Source: Pseudoalteromonas peptidolytica (GTDB lineage: Bacteria; Pseudomonadota; Gammaproteobacteria; Enterobacterales; Alteromonadaceae). Taken from it: a DNA stretch of 64,000 nucleotides. Below, one piece after another: positions 33,207 through 43,251 of this stretch (within the stretch, counting starts at the first letter, position 1; every line of letters begins with the position of its first letter). Under the pieces are notes generated by a model that was not told where the DNA came from, did not search any database, and saw only the letters and a program-made list of their open reading frames with translations. The translations under genes were made by a program, and so were the position numbers. The stretch covers positions 1 to 64,000 of the forward strand of contig NZ_WEHZ01000018.1 in NCBI RefSeq assembly GCF_012641745.1. The letters are read 5' to 3'.

Positions 33207-34193
33207 ATGGGAAATCATACGGGAAAAATCATCTCTGGTATTATCGCTGTCATACTGCTTGGGTATGTTATTGCTGTTTACTGGAGTGTCGAGCCGGATC
33301 AGTTTGACGTTGTCGCAGCTGCAAAGGCAGATGCGCAGAAAAATGGTAATACATTAGTTACTGGATATGTGACAACACATACCTTGATAAAAGTGACGGA
33401 TACCTTGCTGAATAAGCCTGGAGGCTATTTATCTAATGATATGATGCCACCAAGTGTAATAATGGATAATATGCCTGCTTGGGAGTATGGCGTGTTAGAA
33501 ATGACACGAGATCTTACGCTTTCGATGCGCAAAGACTTCAGTCGTTCACAATCTCAATCGACAGAACACCCAAGTTTAAAATTAGCTCAACCACAGTTTA
33601 ATATCAGCTCAACGGCGTGGATGTGGCCAAGTGCTGAGGGTGAATACCAAAAAGGCAACGATTTGCTGCGCCAGTATTTGACGCAAATTTCTGATAACAG
33701 TGATCGCGATAGCCAATTTTATGCGCGCGCTGACAACCTGAGAGCTTGGCTAAAAGAAGCTGAAAAACGTATGGGTAGTTTAAGCCAAAGACTCAGCGCC
33801 AGTGTTGGTCAAGATAGGCTGAACACAGATTTAGCTGGCGACTCGGCTGCTGATCAGGCAACATCGGCTCCTAGTCATAATGTGGTGAAAACCTCTTGGT
33901 GGAAAATTGACGATGTATTTTACGAAGCAAGAGGCGCTACCTGGGCGTTGCTGCATTACCTAAAAGCAGTTGAACATGATTTTAGGCCGGTACTCGAAAA
34001 GAAAAATGCGTTGGTGAGCCTCCAACAGATCATTAGAGAATTAGAAGCAACACAGGAAACAGTGTGGAGCCCTATGGTTTTAAACGGTAGTGGGTTTGGC
34101 TTAGTGGCGAACCATTCGTTGGTTATGGCAAATTATATTTCGCGAGCCAATGCGGCTCTTATCGAACTTAGTGAACTTTTAGCGCAAGGATAA
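33207..34193 (+). CDS. DUF2333 family protein
   Basis: 328 residues. One N-terminal membrane helix (IISGIIAVILLGYVIAVYW), the rest periplasmic. Features such as YVTTHTLIKVTDTLLNKPGGYLSND and DNMPAWEYGVLEMTRDL are typical of DUF2333, which is common in marine gammaproteobacteria. Function unknown. Spaced 4 nt from the next gene. Confidence 0.88.
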   Translation: MGNHTGKIISGIIAVILLGYVIAVYWSVEPDQFDVVAAAKADAQKNGNTLVTGYVTTHTLIKVTDTLLNKPGGYLSNDMMPPSVIMDNMPAWEYGVLEMTRDLTLSMRKDFSRSQSQSTEHPSLKLAQPQFNISSTAWMWPSAEGEYQKGNDLLRQYLTQISDNSDRDSQFYARADNLRAWLKEAEKRMGSLSQRLSASVGQDRLNTDLAGDSAADQATSAPSHNVVKTSWWKIDDVFYEARGATWALLHYLKAVEHDFRPVLEKKNALVSLQQIIRELEATQETVWSPMVLNGSGFGLVANHSLVMANYISRANAALIELSELLAQG

Positions 34194-34197
34194 CATC

Positions 34198-34959
34198 ATG
34201 AAAAAACACTTTTTAGCAGCGGCATTATCTCTCGCTTGCCTAGCGCCGGCTGCGCATGCAGATACGGTACTTGGACTTTATGTCGGTGCAGAAGGGTGGG
34301 ATACCGAAACCGAAGGAAGCTTTGCTGAAAAAGGCAATATGCAAACCTTTAATTTTGACGACGAGACGTTTACTAGCTTTTATGCGGCATTGGAGCACCC
34401 AGTACCTTTAGTGCCAAATATCAAGTTGCGCTACACCGAACTCGAATTAGCGGGTCAAACGACGCTGACCGAGTCTTTTGACTTTGGCGGCCAAGTGTAC
34501 ACGGTGGGTACCAATGCAACGACGAGTGCCGATCTAAACCATATTGATTATACGCTGTACTACGAAGTACTAGACAGCGACTTGTTGACGTTTGACTTTG
34601 GTTTGAACTTCAAACAATTTGACGGCTCAATTATGGTTACAGGTACTGCGAATGGCCAAACTAGAACGGAAGAAGTTGAGTTTTCGGGCTTTGTACCTTT
34701 AGGTTACTTACGTGGTGAAGTTGGATTACCATTAACTGGGCTGAGCATTTTTGCTGAGGGCAGTATGTTGGCGATTGACGATAGTAAAATTCAAGATTAT
34801 CAAGTAGGTCTTGCTTACGAGTTCATCGATAATATGGCTGTTGATGTTGCCGTTAAAGTAGGTTATCGCTCAATGGTACTTGAGTTAGATGATATTGATG
34901 ATATTTATACTGATTTAGATGTATCGGGACCTTTTGCTGGGATCCAGTTACATTTCTAA
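34198..34959 (+). CDS. Outer membrane beta-barrel protein (TIGR04219-like)
   Basis: 253 residues. Signal peptide ending AAHADT; alternating strands through the length and a terminal aromatic (IQLHF), as in small outer membrane barrels. Resembles the TIGR04219 family of barrels. In the same transcript as the DUF2333 gene. Role unknown. Confidence 0.82.
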   Translation: MKKHFLAAALSLACLAPAAHADTVLGLYVGAEGWDTETEGSFAEKGNMQTFNFDDETFTSFYAALEHPVPLVPNIKLRYTELELAGQTTLTESFDFGGQVYTVGTNATTSADLNHIDYTLYYEVLDSDLLTFDFGLNFKQFDGSIMVTGTANGQTRTEEVEFSGFVPLGYLRGEVGLPLTGLSIFAEGSMLAIDDSKIQDYQVGLAYEFIDNMAVDVAVKVGYRSMVLELDDIDDIYTDLDVSGPFAGIQLHF

Positions 34960-35048
34960 CTTAAAAACAGCTATAAAATGATAAATAACCTGAGCTTTAG
35001 AGCATTAATGCCTTTCTAGCAGCCAGTTTTAGCGCTAACTGCGTTGAA

Positions 35049-35080
35049 TTCACTCCCAATTGCCAACTATTGGGAGTGAA
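35049..35080. terminator. Perfect 12-bp hairpin after the barrel gene
   Basis: TTCACTCCCAAT (35049-35060), 8-nt loop, ATTGGGAGTGAA (35069-35080). No T-run follows. A second small hairpin (CCTACA / TGTAGG, 35090-35104) and an imperfect AGTTTTCCC / GGGGAAAACT pair farther on follow, so the whole 34980-35225 gap is unusually structured. Confidence 0.5.
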
Positions 35081-35228
35081 CTCGCCTTGCCTACAGAATG
35101 TAGGTACCTTAGCGAGAGCAGGACACGGGAGCGGAGTTTTCCCTAAAGCTCTGGCTAGACAAGGGGAAAACTAAGTTGTGTTTTAGCAACAATGAGTTGG
35201 AACATCCTTTATCCAAACCTCTGGTTAG

Positions 35229-36107
35229 TTATCTACTTTCCCACTCTAGTAAAAACTCATTCTCTAGTGCTTTTTCTAGTAGTTGCTTATAGTTTTTGTT
35301 GATTGGATTTTGTAGTAGCTTTTTCAGCTCATCTCCTGTCTGCGTTAGTTTGTAGTAACTTAATACGAGGTCATTAGACTTGGCTGTCAGTGTGAGCTTT
35401 TTACGCTGATAAACCAGCTGCATAGATTGCCCTTTTTGCAAAGAAGCAGACTCTATCTCTTGTCGATACAGGATATTGATATCCATGAGTGTCAGTACGT
35501 TCGGAAAGCTTAACCCCGCTTGGCTAAGGTTTACAGATTCAGTACTGCCTTTTCTCAACAAATCAAAAATAGATGGCTTTTTATAGTAACCGTGAAGTAT
35601 CAAATAGCTATCTTCTTTTTCCAAGTAACCGCAAAGCGGTGCACACTTTTGCAGTGCCGTTGCTTCGCGTTGTGTCATCATTTTCAATGTTTGCAAACTT
35701 TTAATTGAAAATGTACCAGGGTTGATACTTTCGCCGACTAAAATCTTTGCCCATAACTTTTGCATTGAGTGATTGGCAATGTCTTCAGCCATCGTATTAA
35801 AGTGCGCTAGCCAATCTGGATCTGGTCGACCTCTTGAAGTTACCTCAGGGCAGATTGTGAGTGACATGCCCATAATAGTTTCTAAATTTTGCTGCTGTTG
35901 GATTTTTATCAATTGCTGACGCTTTAGCGCGCGCTTCAGCGTGCTGTGCGGGGTGCTGACGGTATATTGATTATCTTTGTTCTTATCAGACTGGTAATGG
36001 TCATTTTGTGTCACGAGAGGAGTGATCCTTTTGACCATTGGGTAGCCAAGCTGCTCTTCAATAGAAAGTGCCAGTGCTGACTTTACCTGTGCATTTTTGA
36101 CTGCCAT
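35229..36107 (-). CDS. TIGR03899/DUF2806-like cytoplasmic protein
   Basis: 292 residues. The segment PDPDWLAHFNTMAEDIANHSMQKLWAKILVGESINPGTFSIKSLQTLKMMTQREA is the hallmark of this family, found widely in Vibrio, Shewanella and Pseudoalteromonas. The C-terminal part reads as a winged-helix-like fold. Function unknown. Starts 1 nt after the stop of the upstream gene on the same strand, so the two form an operon. Confidence 0.8.
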   Translation of the reverse strand: MAVKNAQVKSALALSIEEQLGYPMVKRITPLVTQNDHYQSDKNKDNQYTVSTPHSTLKRALKRQQLIKIQQQQNLETIMGMSLTICPEVTSRGRPDPDWLAHFNTMAEDIANHSMQKLWAKILVGESINPGTFSIKSLQTLKMMTQREATALQKCAPLCGYLEKEDSYLILHGYYKKPSIFDLLRKGSTESVNLSQAGLSFPNVLTLMDINILYRQEIESASLQKGQSMQLVYQRKKLTLTAKSNDLVLSYYKLTQTGDELKKLLQNPINKNYKQLLEKALENEFLLEWESR

Positions 36108-36108
36108 A

Positions 36109-36603
36109 TCATGCTCTTAATTTATAATGTGTGTTCATATGGTTAACGGCGGAGTCTGTGATTTGCTGCAAATATTGCTGCATAAATAGGGCAATAAAGC
36201 TTCCTAAAAATGGAGTATTCACTCTGCCTTCGATGGAGACCATTAATTGTGTATCGGCTTGTGCAGTCAATAAGTTAAGGGTTATGTTGGCAAAGTGTTC
36301 ATCATCAATATATAAAGATAACCCAAGATGTTGAGCCGTACTTTTGGTCACGGTTAACTCAGCTTCGCCCCATGGGTGGACTAAAACCGCTGAACTACCT
36401 ACGTGTTGCTTCTTTGGGAGTATTCGAAAATAAACACTCTGTGTTGATTGCCAATTAAATAGTGTTGGCCAGTGAGTTAACACAAGGGGAGTTAGCGCAG
36501 TGTTCGTTACTTCAGCTCTGCTTTGCTTCACTACTTTATAGTCGTGCGGCATCGCTAATCCTGAAATGATAATCAGCAGTGCTAGAAGCATCAGCGTTCT
36601 CAT
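36109..36603 (-). CDS. Membrane-anchored protein, possibly SRPBCC-like
   Basis: 164 residues. N-terminal hydrophobic helix (LMLLALLIIISGLAM), then a soluble domain with SRAEVTNTALTPLVLTHWPTLFNWQ and a long C-terminal helix (FMQQYLQQITDSAVNHM), a pattern like polyketide cyclase/START-type folds; the family call is tentative. Operon partner of the TIGR03899-like gene. Confidence 0.7.
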   Translation of the reverse strand: MRTLMLLALLIIISGLAMPHDYKVVKQSRAEVTNTALTPLVLTHWPTLFNWQSTQSVYFRILPKKQHVGSSAVLVHPWGEAELTVTKSTAQHLGLSLYIDDEHFANITLNLLTAQADTQLMVSIEGRVNTPFLGSFIALFMQQYLQQITDSAVNHMNTHYKLRA

Positions 36604-36811
36604 GGGAGTCGATAGTCGTTTGATACAAAATCCTCTTTAGTAAAAAGTATGCTAAATCATCTATTTTGTTCTATGCTCGACTATAATATTTCACGTTTTT
36701 TAATCAAACTGAACTGTAATAGTAAAAATGTACCATATTTTATTTGATGGTAAACACTGCGTTGGATCAGTGCCTATAATGAAAGAGTAGTACGGATTTA
36801 AAGGGTAAAGC

Positions 36812-39001
36812 ATGGCACCTGAGCAAGATGATTATTTGTTTGCAGAGCACGATGAAGTTACTCAAGAAGAAGAAATAACAAGTGCTTTTTGGGATGTATT
36901 AGTTGTTGATGATGATCCAGAAATTCATTCTGTTACTAAACTTGCTCTGTCAAACCTAGAATTTTGGGGTAAAAGACTCAGGTTTTTGCATGCCTATTCA
37001 GGCGCTGAGGCAATCGAAATACTAAAACAGCAAAATGACATTAGCATTATGCTGCTTGATGTTGTTATGGAAACCGATGACGCTGGTCTTAATGTGGTGC
37101 GTAGGGTTCGTGAAGAAATTAAAAATATGGCAGTGCGAATTATCATGCGTACTGGTCAGCCAGGTTATGCGCCTGAAGAAAAAGTCATTAGAGAGTTTGA
37201 TATTAATGACTATAAAATGAAGACGGAGCTTACACGTAGCAAGCTTGTTACCTCCCTACTTACCGCAATTCGATCGTATCAACAGATCTGTGAACTTGAA
37301 GCCCAAAGCCATGCGCTTGAGCACATATTAACTGCTTCTCGAGCCATACTTGGTCACACCGATATGAGTTCCTTTGCCGCCGCAGTGGTCGCACAATTGG
37401 CTAATATACTAAGGGCGCCTGGTGAAGGGGTGGTGATAGGTTCCCCTGAGGATGAGGTGCACCTGCGGGTGTTTGGTGGTAGTGAGGAATATCGAGCATT
37501 TTTTGGTCATGGTATTGAGCAGCTCGATAATGGCCGCGTTATCATGCAGGTGCAAAACTGTATTGATACAGAAACACATCAATCTACCGAGCACGATGTT
37601 ACATTTTTACTGGAGAGTAAAAACAAAAAAGCTGCGATATTCTTAGAGCTGGAGGCTGAGCCATCCGCGGCACAACTGAAGTTTGCGGAAATATTTTTAA
37701 CTAATGTTGGTGTCGGCTTGGACAATATTAAATTATTTCACGAATTACGTGAGGTAGCGTACAAGGACAATCTCACTAAACTTCCAAACCGCACTAATTT
37801 CATTGAGAAGATTGAGGGCTACTTTAACCAACAGCAGTCGCTTGTATTTATCCTCATCGATATTGCCCAATTTTCAGACATTAATAATGGTTTGGGACAG
37901 GAGGTTGGTAACTTGTTACTGCAAGGGGTTGCAGAGCGTATTGCTATGGAATTTCCTGAAGCCCAGCTGATATCAAGGATAGGTGCTGATGTCTTTGGTT
38001 TGTTATTAGCAGAGGCACAATTTGACGAAGCATCATTTATAGACAACTTATGCGTACCATATCAAGTTGGTGAACATGTATTGACAATGCACTTTCATAT
38101 CGGCGTATGCCGCCAAGAAGACTTTCAGGCGCAAGGTATAGAAACCCTAAAGCTGGCATATATTGCCTTGAACCAAGCTAAACAATCTAGTATTCCACTT
38201 GATTGGTATACGCCTGACCTTGAAGAAAAAATGGCTTGGAAGCTCGGCTTGATCAGGCAGCTTCGCCAAGACTTTGAGATGAATAAGCTAGAAGTGTGGT
38301 ATCAACCACAATTTTCTATTGCAGATCGAAAAGTGATTGGCTGTGAAGCGTTACTAAGGTGGCCTTCTGGTAATGGTAACTACATTTCACCAGGGATTTT
38401 TGTGCCTTTGGCAGAGAATGCAGGCTTAATCGTCGAGATAGGTCAGTGGGTGCTAGAGCAAGCTTGTCAACTACAAGCGACTTTACAGCAGCAAGGGTAT
38501 GGTAATTTAAGTGTTGCGGTGAACGTATCAGTACCCCAATTTAAAGTTCCTCATTATGCACAGCAAGTTAAAGATACCATCCGTGCTTTCAATGTCGATC
38601 CCAAGCATATTGAGCTAGAAGTCACAGAAAGTGTCGTTATGGACGAAGTTAACGCGGTGATTAATACACTACAAGAGTTGCAGGAGTTTGGTGTTGAAGT
38701 CGCCATTGATGACTTTGGTACAGGCTTTTCTTCTTTAAGTTATTTACAAAGACTGCCGCTTGCCAGATTAAAAATAGACCGCGCTTTTGTGAAGGATATA
38801 CCGCATGATGACAGCGGTGCGATTGCTGATCTTGTGATCTCACTGAGCCAAATGTTAGGGCTGAAGACGATTGCAGAGGGAGTTGAAACTGAGGATCAAA
38901 TGGCGGTGCTACAAAAGCTTGGATGTGATGAAGTACAAGGGTTCTTGCTTGCGAAACCGATGCCAGAAAAGAAATTACTGGAGTTCTTAAAGTCAAATTA
39001 G
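36812..39001 (+). CDS. Response regulator with degenerate GGDEF and intact EAL (cyclic-di-GMP phosphodiesterase)
   Basis: 729 residues. Receiver domain about 27-150 with phospho-acceptor D83. Middle region 165-320 resembles DUF3369. GGDEF domain about 330-460 has GADVF in place of GGDEF, so cyclase activity is probably lost. EAL domain about 480-725 keeps EALLRW, NVSVPQF, E in LEVTESV, DDFGTGFSSLSYLQ, K in KIDRAF, E in IAEGVE and QGFLLAKP, so phosphodiesterase activity is expected. AAAGGGT upstream of the ATG. No partner kinase is adjacent. Confidence 0.92.
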   Translation: MAPEQDDYLFAEHDEVTQEEEITSAFWDVLVVDDDPEIHSVTKLALSNLEFWGKRLRFLHAYSGAEAIEILKQQNDISIMLLDVVMETDDAGLNVVRRVREEIKNMAVRIIMRTGQPGYAPEEKVIREFDINDYKMKTELTRSKLVTSLLTAIRSYQQICELEAQSHALEHILTASRAILGHTDMSSFAAAVVAQLANILRAPGEGVVIGSPEDEVHLRVFGGSEEYRAFFGHGIEQLDNGRVIMQVQNCIDTETHQSTEHDVTFLLESKNKKAAIFLELEAEPSAAQLKFAEIFLTNVGVGLDNIKLFHELREVAYKDNLTKLPNRTNFIEKIEGYFNQQQSLVFILIDIAQFSDINNGLGQEVGNLLLQGVAERIAMEFPEAQLISRIGADVFGLLLAEAQFDEASFIDNLCVPYQVGEHVLTMHFHIGVCRQEDFQAQGIETLKLAYIALNQAKQSSIPLDWYTPDLEEKMAWKLGLIRQLRQDFEMNKLEVWYQPQFSIADRKVIGCEALLRWPSGNGNYISPGIFVPLAENAGLIVEIGQWVLEQACQLQATLQQQGYGNLSVAVNVSVPQFKVPHYAQQVKDTIRAFNVDPKHIELEVTESVVMDEVNAVINTLQELQEFGVEVAIDDFGTGFSSLSYLQRLPLARLKIDRAFVKDIPHDDSGAIADLVISLSQMLGLKTIAEGVETEDQMAVLQKLGCDEVQGFLLAKPMPEKKLLEFLKSN

Positions 39002-39124
39002 TCAATTATGTTGTTAAAATCGGTGCAATTGCTTTTCTTTGTAATGTTGATTAGACTAAAGTTTGAACACTTCGTTCTGAAGTGTACTTAGGTACTTTAT
39101 ATAATTAATAATAAAGGATTTGCT

Positions 39125-39376
39125 ATGAAAATCGCAGGAATTTGTGTGGTTCTATTGGGACTTCTGTCGGGTTGTAGCTCGACAACCGAGTCGGCAAAAA
39201 ATAATACTGAGGACAAGATAGCTAAGAATCAAGAAGATCTATACTGTAAGCAAGATATCATCACTGGTAGTAAATTTACAAAGCGAAGATGCCGTACAAA
39301 AGATCAGCTTGAATCTGAACAACGTGCTGCAAAAGACATGCTTAACCGACAGCAAAATACTGTTGGCAAACAATAA
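39125..39376 (+). CDS. Small lipoprotein, unknown function
   Basis: 83 residues. Lipobox LLSGC (Cys 17). The mature part is charged and helical with YCKQDIITGSKFTKRRCRTKDQLE, two cysteines that could pair; this motif recurs in small Alteromonadales exported proteins. AAAGGA upstream of the ATG. Confidence 0.82.
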   Translation: MKIAGICVVLLGLLSGCSSTTESAKNNTEDKIAKNQEDLYCKQDIITGSKFTKRRCRTKDQLESEQRAAKDMLNRQQNTVGKQ

Positions 39377-40061
39377 TTTTTGTTTTTTAGGTGAGCAATT
39401 GTTCTAGTTGAGTGAGCCGTTGCTCACTGTACAGAAAGCTTCTCTGATAGGGGAACCATTTCCCTGTCTCTCCAATTTTAATTACGCGTTTGCTTTACTT
39501 AGTTTGGGTAGGCAAATTTATGCAAGAGATATTGCTCCAGGAGTCGTCATCACTTTACTCCAACTTACTTCCTTTATTTAATTGTGCTTACCATACCTGA
39601 ACGTTAATGATACAGGGTATTGCTGTGTGTTCAGTATCTTGTGTTTTAACAGCTGTTACTCCTTACTACAGCGTTAAATTCGTTTGCAACAGAGCAGCTA
39701 TTGACATACAAGTTTTCCTTTTATTTAGAAATAACATTTGGATAGATCGACACTACACTTTTGAACATGGATATTTTAGTTGACTAACTAACTTTTATTT
39801 CGGGTTCCGGTTAGTTAATATGAAGGATTAAACCTGATGCTAGCTACGATAAAAATTATCTTAGAACAACCCAAAACTTTGGCGATAGTAGCAGGCAGAA
39901 GCGTAGCTAGCAGAAAAGGGCAAGATGAAAGGTGGAGATTTAACAAATATTTGTTCACGAGAGAGTATAATTAAAAAGTGATGAGAGTGATCTTAAAGTC
40001 AAAAGCCCCCACAAGTTATTAACTTATGGGGGGAGTTATGCTAAATCTTTCGAATTCTAGA
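39377..40061. other. 685-bp gap with hairpins and one doubtful small ORF
   Basis: AGTGAGC / GCTCACT hairpin at 39411-39428, possibly ending the lipoprotein transcript. An ORF 39837-39974 (45 codons, GAAGGA 9 nt upstream, MLATIKIILEQPK...) could be coding but has no recognisable features. Otherwise nothing supported. Confidence 0.4.
40005..40033 (-). terminator. Terminator of the TonB receptor gene
   Basis: CCCCCA-C-AAGTT / AACTT-A-TGGGGG stem (40006-40032). On the - strand it is followed by CTTTTGACTTT. Confidence 0.7.
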
Positions 40062-42974
40062 CTATAGTCTAAATGTGAAACCTGCGAAGATATAGCGGCC
40101 CAAAGAATCATAGAAACCAGGGTAAATGTTACCATTTGCTGGACCTGAAGGACCATTTGGTACTAGTGGAGCAGTATTATCAAAGACATTATTCACACCA
40201 CCTCGGAATTGCAGGTTGTCAGATGCATTCCAAGTCACTGCAATATCAAGGTAGTCACGTGCAGTCAATGGTACTGGTCCATCGATTACTTGACCCTCGT
40301 CATTTCGTGCAAACTCCTTCACTTCACTTACATAACGATAGGTTGCTGTTATGTTTGCGTCCCAAGGAGTGACCCAAGTTGTTGAGAAGTTTGTTTTAAA
40401 GTCAGGAACAGGGTACTCACATACCGCTCTATCCCAGCGACCAGCACAGTCGTCAATATCACCACCCGGTAAGTTTTGTGTTGCAAATTTATCTAGCCAT
40501 GTACCGATTAGCTTAAAGCGTAAAAGACCCATGTCATCAGGTAGGCTATAACGATAAGAAGCATCGAAATCAATACCGCTTGTTTCTACACTACCAATGT
40601 TGGTATCAATCGCTGTGATCGAGTCCTGGCTTAACCATAAAGAGCCAGTCGGACCACGGTTGATAAGTGCACAGAACTGATCGTTACCATTAATCGCACA
40701 CTGGTTGAAGATTGTTGCTTCAGGGATTTCTTGAATTGCATTTTCAACAGTAATGTCGAAGTAGTCAATAGCAATGTCTAAGCCTTCAATAGCGTCAGGG
40801 GATAGTAGAATACCGAATGAAACAGTGTCTGACTTTTCTGGTTCTAGATCTGGGTTACCACCAGTGATACTGTTGTATTGACCTGCAGGGCTGATAAGTG
40901 CGTTTGAACCATATTTAGATGGGTCAAGACCTGTTCTTGCACATTGCTCAACCGTTAAAGTTGGGTTGTCACCACCACATGGATCTTCCCAGTTAAACAA
41001 ACCTAAGCCAGCAGATCTGAATAGGTCACGCACGTTGCCTGCACGTACAGCACGCTGAAAGCTTGTTCTCAAACCAAGTTGATCATTAACACGAATATCA
41101 AACGCACCTTTATAGGTATTAGTCGTTTTGTCCGTTGAATAATCAGAGTAGCGATAAGCTAACTCTAGTGTAATATAATCAGCGAATTCAGAGTCTTCAA
41201 CTAATGGCACGTTGAGCTCCGTAAAGAATTCATTGACGTCAAACTCACCACTTACGCCAAGAACAGGACCACCTTGACCCGCACCATCACCTGATTCGAA
41301 GCCTTGATCTGGATTAAAATCTAGCGATTCTTTTCTGTGCTCAAGACCAAATACTACGCCCACACCAGTAGAAGTACCTGGTACTACAACACCATAATCT
41401 GTAAGATCACCGGTAACATAGCCGCTAATTTGTTTTGTTCTGGTGTCACCGCGAGCAAATAAAGGTATCGTTAGGTAATCTATTTGCTCTTGCGTGATTT
41501 TCGATGGATCAAATATGTTCCATGGAATACAAGTTGGATCGCTACCATCTACAACTGACTTACATACCACATTACCATCGTCATCAGTTGTAGCTTGCAA
41601 TGAACGAATGATTCGGGTAGTCGACATGTCGTTTTGGTAAGTTTGACTATATGACACGTTACCGAAATTCATATACGCATCATAAATCCAATTGTCATCG
41701 ATTTCACCGCGAATACCTAGTACAAAACGAGTTGAGGTATGGCGAATATCGTCTTGACGAGGTCCACCTTCAACATTTCGTTTACCGATAAAGGCACCCT
41801 CAACAATACCATTTGTTGCGACACCATCAGGCCCACAAAGTGTGTTTCTTTGTGAAGCTGAAAGTAGCGGGTTATCACAGCTAATATCAACTTCATTCAG
41901 GAATGAACCTGAAGGAGCAATTTGTGCTACAGTGCGGTTATCCATGTAGTTAAATTCAGCATAAAAGGTATGGCTGTCATTAAAGTCATAATGACCTAGC
42001 AAGCCAAATGTTTTACGTTTGTCTGGACGTTGGAAGTAGTTAAGAGGGCCAAAGTTATAAACCGTGCCATCAGTAGGAACGAAGTCAGTGCCAGATACTT
42101 TGTAGTCGTAAGTGTCAAAATCGGTAATACGGCCTTCTGGAATTGTTCCTGACCCCCCGCAAATTCGAGTACCTGTGGCGTTTATGTTCATAGCACAAGC
42201 ACTGTAATCACGATTGTCTTGCGTTACTTCTTCGATATCACGCCAAGTTGCATAACCTGTGATGTTTGCACGACCATCTGCAGAGTTAGCACCAAAAGTT
42301 AAAGAGATATCATGAGTATCACCGTCCCATTGACTACCATCAGGTACTGGGAAGCCTCTTTCATTCAGCGCTCGTTGCATGTCTTTGTGGTCGTTATCAT
42401 GTTGATAAACACTACCTTGATATTCAACTTGGAAGCCTTCAAAGTCATCTCTCATGATAAAGTTTACAACACCAGCAACAGCATCAGAACCGTATGTTGC
42501 TGACGAACCACCAGTAAGAACATCAACACGTTCTACCAATGCTGCTGGGATCTGGTTAAGATCAGCACCGATACCTCCTGCGACAGGAGAGCCAGAAGGC
42601 AAACGACGTCCATTAACTAGTACCAATGTACGTTCTGTGCCTAAGTTACGTAGATTCACTGTGGCGGTACCTGTAGCTCCATTTGCTTGCCCTGAAGTTT
42701 GGTCAGCAAAGATTGCGGGCATATCGTTGAGTAGATCTTCTACCCTCGTAATACCTGCAACTTTAATGTCTTCGGCTGTAACACTTGTGACAGGGCTTGC
42801 ACCAGTCATAGCTGCTCGCTTGATACGAGTACCAGTAACCTCTATGCGTTCTACACTATCAGTAGCGTCGACGTCTGCTTCTTCAGCGTGCGCAGTACCT
42901 GATATGCCAGCAGTCAGCGTTGAACAAGCAAGCAAAGACAGCCTGATTGTTGCTGATAAGTTAGAAAGTTTCAT
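40062..42974 (-). CDS. TonB-dependent outer membrane receptor
   Basis: 970 residues. Signal peptide ending GTAHAEE; TonB box about VERIEVTGTRI; plug domain (VEDLLNDMPAIFADQTSG, LVLVNGRRLPSG, VERVDVLTGGSSATYGSDAVAGVVNFIM); a large barrel ending FAGFTFRL with terminal aromatic. No FecA-type signalling extension. The plug with INGRR/GGSSATYGSDAVAG is typical of Alteromonadales receptors for carbohydrates or peptides. A large secreted S9 peptidase follows on the same strand upstream, suggesting peptide uptake; substrate not determinable. Confidence 0.95.
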   Translation of the reverse strand: MKLSNLSATIRLSLLACSTLTAGISGTAHAEEADVDATDSVERIEVTGTRIKRAAMTGASPVTSVTAEDIKVAGITRVEDLLNDMPAIFADQTSGQANGATGTATVNLRNLGTERTLVLVNGRRLPSGSPVAGGIGADLNQIPAALVERVDVLTGGSSATYGSDAVAGVVNFIMRDDFEGFQVEYQGSVYQHDNDHKDMQRALNERGFPVPDGSQWDGDTHDISLTFGANSADGRANITGYATWRDIEEVTQDNRDYSACAMNINATGTRICGGSGTIPEGRITDFDTYDYKVSGTDFVPTDGTVYNFGPLNYFQRPDKRKTFGLLGHYDFNDSHTFYAEFNYMDNRTVAQIAPSGSFLNEVDISCDNPLLSASQRNTLCGPDGVATNGIVEGAFIGKRNVEGGPRQDDIRHTSTRFVLGIRGEIDDNWIYDAYMNFGNVSYSQTYQNDMSTTRIIRSLQATTDDDGNVVCKSVVDGSDPTCIPWNIFDPSKITQEQIDYLTIPLFARGDTRTKQISGYVTGDLTDYGVVVPGTSTGVGVVFGLEHRKESLDFNPDQGFESGDGAGQGGPVLGVSGEFDVNEFFTELNVPLVEDSEFADYITLELAYRYSDYSTDKTTNTYKGAFDIRVNDQLGLRTSFQRAVRAGNVRDLFRSAGLGLFNWEDPCGGDNPTLTVEQCARTGLDPSKYGSNALISPAGQYNSITGGNPDLEPEKSDTVSFGILLSPDAIEGLDIAIDYFDITVENAIQEIPEATIFNQCAINGNDQFCALINRGPTGSLWLSQDSITAIDTNIGSVETSGIDFDASYRYSLPDDMGLLRFKLIGTWLDKFATQNLPGGDIDDCAGRWDRAVCEYPVPDFKTNFSTTWVTPWDANITATYRYVSEVKEFARNDEGQVIDGPVPLTARDYLDIAVTWNASDNLQFRGGVNNVFDNTAPLVPNGPSGPANGNIYPGFYDSLGRYIFAGFTFRL

Positions 42975-43196
42975 CTTATTTCCTTATTTCCTTATTTCTT
43001 TATTTATTTTTTAGCAGAGTAGGAAAATGTACCTGCAACATAGAACTTACATTGCATCTATGTAAAGTTCAATGATTCGTTTATAAAACCGTCAAATGTA
43101 ATGATGATATGGGCTTTTGTATATGAAATCAGATGAAGGCAAGTTGAAATAAAGCATTTTTAAACAAAAACTGTATAAAGAGGTAGGTCGGTGTTG

Positions 43197-43227
43197 CCAA
43201 AAAAAAGGACACCGAAATGGTGTCCTT
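43197..43227 (-). terminator. Intrinsic terminator of the S9 peptidase gene
   Basis: On the - strand AAGGACACC, loop ATTTC, GGTGTCCTT, then a run of T. Strong. Confidence 0.92.
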
Positions 43228-43251
43228 GATGGTTAATACCAGAAGTGCCGA

